Shown here in pieces: positions 14,379 to 22,249 of a DNA stretch of 64,000 nucleotides (the stretch's first letter is position 1; every line of letters starts with the position of its first letter). The stretch is from Dillenia suffruticosa (Eukaryota > Streptophyta > Magnoliopsida > Dilleniales > Dilleniaceae). The notes under the pieces are model-generated. The model was not told where the DNA came from. It ran no database searches and saw only the letters and a list, made by a program, of their open reading frames with translations. The stretch lies in the NCBI GenBank assembly GCA_033439265.1, contig JAVTVX010000012.1:2841001-2905000 (forward strand). The letters run 5' to 3'. The position numbers were made by a program, and so were the translations under genes.

Positions 14379-14735
14379 TGTAAGAACAGGAGGGTGGCCC
14401 ATCACCCTCCATGCCCTGCAAAACCATCCCTGAAAATAAGGGATTTCACTCACCAAAGGGGTAACCAAGTATGGGCCTCAATAATGGTTGTTGATGGCAC
14501 AACCATTATAAATAGGGGCAACCATAGCAAGGGTCCCTAAGCTCAATTCATTAGTCTCACACACCATCTAGAGAGAGAATTGAGAGCTTGGAAGGCTTCT
14601 TGCACGTCCAGAGGTGCTGCCAAAGGGAGTTCAGACTCGCCGGAATCCATGGCTGGAGGTACACTTGCTTCCGCTTGTTCTATGGTTCAATTTTGCTTTT
14701 AAATTCTTGTATTAGACTTGCATGGATGTTTTACA
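14379..14735 (+). repeat. 5' LTR of inner element
   Basis: 357-bp LTR with TG...CA ends. The U3 part holds an 8-bp inverted repeat at 14389-14410 and an 11-bp inverted repeat at 14481-14509 that runs into a TATA box (ATTATAAATAGG, 14506-14517). It is the likely promoter of the element. Confidence 0.97.
14506..14517 (+). promoter_or_regulatory. TATA box in inner 5' LTR
   Basis: ATTATAAATAGG is a strong plant TATA element at a fitting place in U3. The right arm of the 11-bp inverted repeat 14481-14491/14499-14509 overlaps its first bases. The same element occurs in all four LTRs. Confidence 0.75.
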
Positions 14736-14737
14736 TT

Positions 14738-14750
14738 TGGTATCAGAGCC
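14738..14750 (+). other. Primer-binding site, initiator tRNA-Met type (inner)
   Basis: TGGTATCAGAGCC begins two bases after the 5' LTR end and is complementary to the initiator tRNA-Met 3' end, the usual primer of plant copia elements. Confidence 0.93.
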
Positions 14751-16136
14751 ATTAGAACCTCTGTCTGCATTTTCCGGCAATGAATTTCAATTTTTGGCTT
14801 CTGAATTTTTTTTAAAAATTGGCCCAAATTTGAGTAAATTTTGGGGTTTTGAGTTTGGAAATGAGTTTTGCATAAACTTTTGGATGATTTTATGTTTTCA
14901 GAGCAAAAAATGGAGTTTTTTGGCACTTTTCCGCGACATTCCGGCATTCAGACCCGCCGGATTCGGGTCGGGACCCTCGGGGTCCATTCGGGTGAAGAAG
15001 ACCCGGATGCAGACCAAAACGACGTCGTTTTGGTCTGCAATTTTTGAAATAATGGATCTGCCCGAAAACTTTCTGTAATTACGAAATCGCCCAAAACGTT
15101 TTTGATCTGTTGCAATATGGTCCCTGTAACCTTTCAAAAACTCACAAAACTTTAAGATATTGCACATTGGTCCCCGGCCTTTATACAAAAGCCGATAAAC
15201 CTTGAAATGTTACAGTTTGGTCCCAACATATTTTGAAATGTTACACATTAGTCCTTTGGACTTAAAAAAAAAAAAAATTGAAAATTTTAATTTTTAATTT
15301 TAAATTCATATTTGGGTCATTTTTGAGAATTTGAAATTAAAATTTTTGATTTATGTGTATTATGGTATCACACATAAATGAAAAATTGTGTATTTTACAC
15401 AAATTAATTTTTATATGGTCTTTTACACATTGAAAGACGTGTAAAATAAAGGTTAAGACCCGTACAAAATTATAAAATCATTGAAACTTTATGATTTTGT
15501 ATAAATTAATTTTTGTATGGTTTTTGCATATAAAGACGTATGCAAAATAAAGGTTAAAACCTACATAAAATTGAAGGAAAATATTCTTGTGGTTCGTATG
15601 ATTTCTGATTGTTAGGGTATAGCCACAGCAGCTCTAATATGAAAGAAATTATATATTGGGATAGTTTTGACCACATAAAATAAAGAATATTATTTGTGAT
15701 AATTTATTTTTGTGTGACAAATTTTATCCCACAGGAATTTTTGTCGTATTAAAAATAATTAATCAGGATTAGATGGCAAGATTGGATAACCTAAATTATG
15801 TGGATGGTCTACTTGACTTTAGAGTTTTCTCCTACAAGGTTTTTTCGAGCTCAGCAGATCAAGTGCATGTCTAGGAAAGTCCTGTCAACAAGACGGGGAT
15901 AAGTCTAAGGTTGGTTGGTTCTTAAGCGGTCCCATGTGACCCACCACCTACCTGGGGACTTTCCTGGTGCACGAGTGATGCTGTTTTGTAGGGAAGCTCT
16001 AATTCAGGGAAAGATTTTCTATATAATTTATCCTAATTAGCCTACAGGCATTAGGAAATTAAGTAATCTTGTCAATCTTTTCATAAAATATAATAAATCT
16101 AATCTGAATTAGAAATTTAGCCCACAGGCAATTTCT
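14751..16136 (+). other. Long untranslated leader of inner element
   Basis: About 1.4 kb between primer site and gag, collinear with the outer leader 12843-14225. It contains the 32-bp palindrome at 15008-15039 and short open frames without recognised domains. Several short motifs around CCTGTGGG/CCTGTAGG recur near the gag end. Confidence 0.75.
15008..15039. other. 32-bp perfect palindrome in leader (inner copy)
   Basis: Identical to the palindrome at 13937-13968 in the outer copy; centre AAAACGACGTCGTTTT. It lies about 270 nt downstream of the 5' LTR. Confidence 0.95.
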
Positions 16137-19100
16137 ATGTCAGGAGATTTATTTTATATGTTTTACATTGGTAAACATATGTTAAAGCCTCAACTAAAAT
16201 TTGTAAGCATTTTTGTTGCAGCTATACAAACCGTTGATATCGTTGAAGTTCCCATATTAAATGGTGAGAACTATAAGGTGTGGAAGGAGAAAATACTTCT
16301 CAATTTGGGATGGCGTGACTTGGATTATGCTATCAGGCATGACGAGCCACTTAGGATAACGGATGCCAGCTCTACAGTGGACAAAGCTCTTTATGAGCGC
16401 TGGGAGCGATCTAATCGTCTCAGTACGATGTTCATTAAGGATAAAATATTAACTGGCATCCGCGGCTCCGTCAATCAGCATAATGACGTCCGTGCCCTTC
16501 TTAAGGCAATTGATGAGCAATTCGAGACGTCTGATAAAGCTCTTGCTAGCACCTTGATTATGGAGTTCTCATCGAAGAAACTCACCACTATCCATGGAGT
16601 GCGCGAGCACATCATGAGGATCCGGGATATAGTGGCCCAACTAAAGACTCTTGAGGTTGAGATGTCTGAATCCTTTCTAGTGCACTATATTCTGAATACC
16701 CTTCCACAGCCTTATAGTCCCTTCAAAATTTCCTATAACACACATAAGGCTAAATGGTCCATCAATGAGTTGATGACCATGTGTGTACAGGAAGAAGGGA
16801 GGTTGCTCATGGAAATGAAGGAAGGAACCAATAGTGCACATTTCGTCATGAAAGGAAAGGCAAAGGGAAAAGCCAGATTGAAAGGAAAAGCAAAGGGACC
16901 TACCCCAATGGTAAAAAAGGAGTCTACGTGTTTCTTCTGTAAAAAAAAGGGACACATAAAGAAGGACTGTGCCAAATTTCAGAAATGGCTTGCTGCCAGA
17001 GGTACAGAAATCTCTTTTGTATGTTATGAATCTCTTATAACTGAGACTTCTTATGACACATGGTGGATTGATTCTGGATGCTCAATTCATATTACGAATG
17101 TGTTGCAGGGCTTGCAAAACCCGCGGAAACCGGTGGGCCGTGAGCAATTCATCTATTCAGGAAACAAGATGAGTTCGCATGTAGAAGCCATTGGAGATCG
17201 CAAGCTCATTTTGACTAATGGACATGTCTTGCAGTTGGAAAGAATTTTTTATGTACCAAGTTTTTCTAGAAATCTAATTTCTGTATCAAAACTTGTACAA
17301 TTCGGATATTCTTTCCAATTCAATAATACAATGACATTACTTTTGCATTCAAATGTCGTTGGTACAGGTCTATTGATTGACGGACTATATAGAATTAATT
17401 TGCAAGATAATACATGTTGCAACACAATACATATTGGTGTGAAAAGGTGTGCCATAAATGAAAATTCCTCTATGTTGTGGCATCGGAGATTAGGACATAT
17501 CTCCATCGAAAGGGTTAAAAAGTTGGTAAAGGATAGAGTACTTAGTACTCTAGATTTTAGTGACTTTGAAACCTGTGTGGACTGTATTAAGGGTAAACAG
17601 TCCAATAAGTCAAAAAAGGGTGCCAAGAGGAGCTCAGATCTATTAGAGATCATTCACACAGACATATGTTGTCCGGATATGGACTCATATGACCAAAGGT
17701 ATTTCATCACTTTTATTGATGATTACTCACGTTATATGTATCTCTATCTTCTTCGCCATAAGGATGAGGCGTTGGATGCCTTTAAGGTTTTCAAGGCAGA
17801 AGTAGAGAAACAATGCGATAAGCAAATAAAGATAGTGAGATCGGATAGAGGTGGAGAATACTATGGGAGGTATACTGAAGATGGACAAGCACCTGGTCCA
17901 TTTGCTCGATTTCTTCAAGAAACTGGGATTGTCGCCCAATATACCATGCCTGGTTCTCCAAACCAAAATGGTGTGGCTGAAAGAAGAAATCGGACATTAT
18001 TGGACATGGTAAGGAGCATGATGTCTAGCTCTAAATTGCCTAAATCCTTGTGGATTGAAGCTCTTAAAACGGCTGTATACATATTAAATAGGGTTCCAAC
18101 TAAGGCGGTTTCCAAAACCCCATTTGAAATGTTCAAAGGTTGGAAACCCAGTTTGCGACATGTACGCATTTGGGGATGCCCGTCAGAAGTAAGAGTTTAT
18201 AATCCACAAGAAAAGAAACTGGATCCAAGGACCATTAGTGGGTATTTTGTTGGATACGCTGAGAGGTCCAAGGGATACAGATTCTATTGTCCATCTTATC
18301 ATACTAGATTTGTGGAATCGAGAAACGCGAAATTTCTTGAGGATCACTTGATTAGTGGGAGGGATTCCTTTCAAGACTTAGTCCCTGAAAAGAATCTATC
18401 AAGTATGCCTTCCACTTCAAGTGAAAGGATGATTGTCATTCAAAGCGTCCCTCCAGTACCCATGGACGTTGACCCAATTACAGATGACAATCAAAATATT
18501 CCACAATCTGCTGACACCGGAACAGGTCAAGTTGGACAGCCCTTTCCTAGAGAGACTGTTGAGCCAACATTAAGGAGATCTGTTAGGATTAAGAGGTCAG
18601 CAATATCTAGTGATTATGTAGTATACCTCCAGGAGTCTGATTACAATGTTGGTGCCGTAGATGATCCTGAGTCGTTTTCAGAAGCCATAAACTCTAACAA
18701 TTCGAGTTTGTGGCTGGAAGCCATGAAAGATGAGATGGACTCCATGACGAGTAATGGAGTTTGGGATCTTGTAAAGTTGCCTGATGGGGTAAAACCCATT
18801 GGATGTAAATGGGTTTTTAAGACAAAAACTGACTCATTTGGCAACATTGAGAAATACAAGGCCAGACTTGTTGCTAAAGGGTTCACTCAAAGGGAAGGAA
18901 TCGATTATTCGGAGACCTTTTCTCCAGTATCTAAGAAAGATTCCCTCCGTATTATTTTGGCGATTGTTGCACATTTTGACTTAGAGTTGCAACAAATGGA
19001 TGTGAAAACGGCATTTTTGAATGGAGAATTAGAGGAAGAGGTTTACATGTATCAACCTGAAGGATTTTCCTCTAGTAATGGTGAGAATTTGGTTTGCAAA

Positions 19101-20249
19101 CTTAATAAATCTATATATGGATTGAAGCAAGCCTCCCGCCAATGGTATTTGAAATTCCATGAGACAGTCTCTTCATTCGGTTTTGAAGAAAATGTTGTGG
19201 ATCAGTGTATATACCAGAAGGTAAGTGGGAGTAAAATTTGCTTCCTAGTGCTGTATGTGGATGATATTTTACTTGCAACCAATGATAAAGGGATGTTGCA
19301 TGAGGTGAAACAATTCTTTTCTAAGAACTTTGCTATGAAAGATTTAGGTGATGCGTCTTACGTCATTGGCATTAAGATACATCGAGATAGATTTCATAAG
19401 ATTCTCGGACTATCTCAAGAAACCTATATTAAGAAAGTTCTTAAGAAATACAGAATGCAGGACTGTTCACCAAGTGTATCTCCTATCGTCAAAGGTGACC
19501 GGTTTAGTTTGGACCAGTGTCCCAAGACGGAATTGGAAAGGGAACAGATGACCAATATTCCGTATGCTTCCGTAGTTGGAAGCCTTATGTATGCACAGGT
19601 CTGTACTCGACCTGATATAGCATATGCAGTTGGAATGTTAGGACGATATCAAAGTAATCCTGGTTTGGAGCATTGGAAGGCTGCAAAGAAGGTGTTACGG
19701 TACTTGCAAGGCACCAAGAACTACATGCTCACATATAGGAGGACCGACAATTTTGAGGTGGTCGGATACTCGGACTCGGACTTCGCTGGCTGTGTTGATT
19801 CTCGAAAGTCAACATCTGGATATATTTTTGTTCTGGCCGGTGGAGCTATATCGTGGAGGAGTGCTAAGCAGACATTGACTGCGACCTCTACTATGGAAGC
19901 TGAATTTGTGGCGTGTTTTGAGGCCACGTCACAGGCGGTGTGGTTACGAAGTTTCATGGCTGGGTTAAGGATTTTTGACTCTGTACCTAAGCCATTAAGT
20001 ATATTTTGTGATAATTTGGCTGCGGTGTTTCTGGCTAAAAATAATAAGAGTGGTAGTCGAAGTAAGCACATCGACATTAAGTATTTAGCCATAAGGGAAC
20101 GTATATTGGAAAATAAGGTTATAATCCAACATCTAAGCACCGAATGTATGCTTGCTGATCCCCTGACTAAAGGCATGCCTCCAGTTAAATTCAGGGATCA
20201 TATTGTAAATATGGGTTTAAATCCCAATTTTAATGGAATTTCGAATTAA
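16137..20249 (+). CDS. Copia gag-pol polyprotein of inner element, intact frame
   Basis: A 1370-codon uninterrupted frame with the same domain order as the outer copy: gag, CX2CX4HX4C knuckle near residue 265, aspartic protease (DSG) near 311, integrase zinc-binding and DDE core between about 447 and 640, reverse transcriptase with YVDD near 1040, and RNase H near 1211. Differences from the outer copy include V for A near residue 82 and P for S in the linker before reverse transcriptase. The product would form virus-like particles and make and integrate element DNA. The ATG at 16137 is the first in frame; the true gag start may lie at or after an intron-like GT...AG stretch in the first 32 codons. 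Confidence 0.96.
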   Translation: MSGDLFYMFYIGKHMLKPQLKFVSIFVAAIQTVDIVEVPILNGENYKVWKEKILLNLGWRDLDYAIRHDEPLRITDASSTVDKALYERWERSNRLSTMFIKDKILTGIRGSVNQHNDVRALLKAIDEQFETSDKALASTLIMEFSSKKLTTIHGVREHIMRIRDIVAQLKTLEVEMSESFLVHYILNTLPQPYSPFKISYNTHKAKWSINELMTMCVQEEGRLLMEMKEGTNSAHFVMKGKAKGKARLKGKAKGPTPMVKKESTCFFCKKKGHIKKDCAKFQKWLAARGTEISFVCYESLITETSYDTWWIDSGCSIHITNVLQGLQNPRKPVGREQFIYSGNKMSSHVEAIGDRKLILTNGHVLQLERIFYVPSFSRNLISVSKLVQFGYSFQFNNTMTLLLHSNVVGTGLLIDGLYRINLQDNTCCNTIHIGVKRCAINENSSMLWHRRLGHISIERVKKLVKDRVLSTLDFSDFETCVDCIKGKQSNKSKKGAKRSSDLLEIIHTDICCPDMDSYDQRYFITFIDDYSRYMYLYLLRHKDEALDAFKVFKAEVEKQCDKQIKIVRSDRGGEYYGRYTEDGQAPGPFARFLQETGIVAQYTMPGSPNQNGVAERRNRTLLDMVRSMMSSSKLPKSLWIEALKTAVYILNRVPTKAVSKTPFEMFKGWKPSLRHVRIWGCPSEVRVYNPQEKKLDPRTISGYFVGYAERSKGYRFYCPSYHTRFVESRNAKFLEDHLISGRDSFQDLVPEKNLSSMPSTSSERMIVIQSVPPVPMDVDPITDDNQNIPQSADTGTGQVGQPFPRETVEPTLRRSVRIKRSAISSDYVVYLQESDYNVGAVDDPESFSEAINSNNSSLWLEAMKDEMDSMTSNGVWDLVKLPDGVKPIGCKWVFKTKTDSFGNIEKYKARLVAKGFTQREGIDYSETFSPVSKKDSLRIILAIVAHFDLELQQMDVKTAFLNGELEEEVYMYQPEGFSSSNGENLVCKLNKSIYGLKQASRQWYLKFHETVSSFGFEENVVDQCIYQKVSGSKICFLVLYVDDILLATNDKGMLHEVKQFFSKNFAMKDLGDASYVIGIKIHRDRFHKILGLSQETYIKKVLKKYRMQDCSPSVSPIVKGDRFSLDQCPKTELEREQMTNIPYASVVGSLMYAQVCTRPDIAYAVGMLGRYQSNPGLEHWKAAKKVLRYLQGTKNYMLTYRRTDNFEVVGYSDSDFAGCVDSRKSTSGYIFVLAGGAISWRSAKQTLTATSTMEAEFVACFEATSQAVWLRSFMAGLRIFDSVPKPLSIFCDNLAAVFLAKNNKSGSRSKHIDIKYLAIRERILENKVIIQHLSTECMLADPLTKGMPPVKFRDHIVNMGLNPNFNGISN

Positions 20250-20491
20250 ATTTTCTCGTATAAAAAAAAATTTGTGCACATTCCAGTTTTGAGAAAATTT
20301 CTTGAAAATGGATCCCGAATAAACATAGGGTTTATTCATAAAGATGGTTACCATAAGGATAGGGAGTAGCATGCATTGTGATACACAGGAGACAATACTC
20401 GCTGAATTAGAGGACTTGTCACTGTGATTCATGTGTGCTTTTTCCATTAAGTATCGGCTTGGATAAAGTCACCAAGTCGGGTGAGTGGACC

Positions 20492-20502
20492 AAGTGGGAG
20501 AA
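20492..20502 (+). other. Polypurine tract of inner element
   Basis: AAGTGGGAGAA immediately upstream of the 3' LTR, the expected plus-strand primer. Confidence 0.87.
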
Positions 20503-20859
20503 TGTAAGAACAGGAGGGTGGCCCATCACCCTCCATGCCCTGCAAAACCATCCCTGAAAATAAGGGATTTCACTCACCAAAGGGGTAACCAAGTATGGGC
20601 CTCAATAATGGTTGTTGATGGCACAACCATTATAAATAGGGGCAACCATAGCAAGGGTCCCTAAGCTCAATTCATTAGTCTCACACACCATCTAGAGAGA
20701 GAATTGAGAGCTTGGAAGGCTTCTTGCACGTCCAGAGGTGCTGCCAAAGGGAGTTCAGACTCGCCGGAATCCATGGCTGGAGGTACACTTGCTTCCGCTT
20801 GTTCTATGGTTCAATTTTGCTTTTAAATTCATGTATTAGACTTGCATGGATGTTTTACA
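20503..20859 (+). repeat. 3' LTR of inner element
   Basis: 357-bp LTR, one mismatch by eye to the 5' LTR. It is followed directly by the duplicated CAAGA and the rest of the outer 5' LTR. Confidence 0.97.
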
Positions 20860-20864
20860 CAAGA
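20860..20864. repeat. Target-site duplication CAAGA, right copy of inner element
   Basis: Right partner of the 5-bp duplication at 14374-14378, directly after the inner 3' LTR. Confidence 0.97.
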
Positions 20865-21083
20865 AGCCTTCCAAGCTCTCAATTCTCTCTCTAGATGGTG
20901 TGTGAGACTAATGAATTGAGCTTAGGGACCCTTGCTATGGTTGCCCCTATTTATAATGGTTGTGCCATCAACAACCATTATTGAGGCCCATACTTGATTA
21001 CCCCTTTGGTGAGTGAAATCCCTTATTTTCAGGGATGGTTTTGCAGGGCATGGAGGGTGATGGGCCACCCTCCTGTTCTTACA
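20865..21083 (-). repeat. 5' LTR of outer element, outer part (219 bp)
   Basis: The U3-side remainder of the outer 5' LTR. Together with 14241-14378 it gives 357 bp, the length of every other LTR here. All three differences from the outer 3' LTR fall in this part. Confidence 0.96.
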
Positions 21084-21088
21084 AAACA
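21084..21088. repeat. Target-site duplication AAACA, right copy of outer element
   Basis: Right partner of the 5-bp duplication at 8105-8109. It is the first GGT sequence after the outer retrotransposon. Confidence 0.97.
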
Positions 21089-22249
21089 TTGACAAAATCA
21101 GGATCACCAAGATTCATCCTTACAGCAAATGCATGTTTAAGCGCTTCGGCTAGTCAATGAACTACTAATGGACCGGTTACACCCGAAGGAACACCAAATG
21201 GAGTGAGAATGTTTAGTATCTGTTGAAGCAAAAACAGAAAAGAATAATATGTTATTTGAACCTCAATGTATGATGAAATGAGTGTACGGGAGGTTTTTGC
21301 CTCAAAAGCATCATAACAGCACTCCCCGAAGGCAGGGGCACGCCAAGTATCGTCAACCCCTGAATCTCTGCGGAGAGTGGTTCTGCCCTTTTTACTTTAT
21401 AACCTCGCAAGTCTTCCATTTTTAGTATTCCTCCAAGCTTCTGAACATCTCTGACCAAATTTAATCCAATAAATCCATTATAGAATGCCTCAACGCCATT
21501 CTTCGCTATCGTTCTGAGCGTCTCTCCAAGTTTCTTGTTGTAACAAGTGTCACCGGGCTGCAAGAGCTTGCCATTTGGTGCAAATATGTTGCGAAGTCCC
21601 TTATCTGCTAAAATCCCTGATTCTGTATCAACCATTTGTGTGTGAAGATACTTCAAAATCTTGAATCCCTTTAAAGCCAAAGATGCAGCTGGAAGTACAA
21701 GCCTCTCCCATGGAAGCTTTCCATATTGTTTCCATGCTTTGTGAAAACCTGCAAGTTCCCCTGGAACTGCGATCGAGAGGGCACCATTAGCTTCTCTAGA
21801 AAGCTTGCCTCCATACATGTCCTGAAAAAGTGAATCCAAAATTTTTCTTTCTTGGTACTTCAAAAATTTTACTGCCAGTTAGCTAAAGAACTACTATAGT
21901 ACCTGGGAAGCTAGCATAGGAGCGGTTTCTCTAAAATTGAAGGCCTGAGCCTTCCCGTTAGCTAACCTAACCAGCAAGAGACCACCGCCACCAATGCCAC
22001 TTGATCCAGCACCAACAACACCCAAACAAAGAGCAACAGCAACAGCTGCATCAACAGCATGACCTCCTTCACGTAGGACATCCCTCCCAATGATGGAATA
22101 TCTACCATCATCGGCAGCTCCAACACCATGTTGTCTTGTAATTACCTCATGTCTGCGTATTGCAGCATCACCTAAAGCAATAATGCCTAAAGTGGAGAGT
22201 AGCAGTGTATAACAAAGAAGGGGAATTTTAGGCCCCCACACCAACGGGG

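Larger units (their letters stand above)
14379..20859 (+). mobile_element. Inner Ty1/copia LTR retrotransposon (younger copy)
   Basis: Complete 6481-bp element on the plus strand, inserted in the 5' LTR of the outer copy in opposite orientation. LTRs are 14379-14735 and 20503-20859 (357 bp each), differing by eye at one base (T at 14707 against A). Primer site, leader, full gag-pol frame and polypurine tract are all present. Its lower LTR divergence agrees with the nesting order. It belongs to the same family as its host element, with nearly identical internal sequence. Confidence 0.98.
8110..21083 (-). mobile_element. Outer Ty1/copia LTR retrotransposon (older copy)
   Basis: This full-length element on the minus strand is interrupted by a second copy. 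Its 3' LTR is 8110-8466, its internal region 8467-14240, and its 5' LTR is split into 14241-14378 and 20865-21083 (357 bp in total, equal to the other LTRs). LTRs begin TGTAAGAAC and end GTTTTACA. By eye the two LTRs differ at three of 357 positions, so the insertion is recent. A purine-rich tract (complement of 8467-8477) and an initiator-tRNA-Met-type primer site (14226-14238) are present. Domain order protease, integrase, reverse transcriptase, RNase H marks it as copia. It sits in a GGT coding exon. Confidence 0.97.

Noticed and set aside
13898-15078. 118-codon frames in both retrotransposon leaders
   Set aside because: They start in the LTR end, have no recognised domain, and are alike only because the two copies are nearly identical.
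16677-20176. Open frames on the minus strand across the inner copia element
   Set aside because: Antisense shadows of gag-pol, identical in kind to those in the outer copy.
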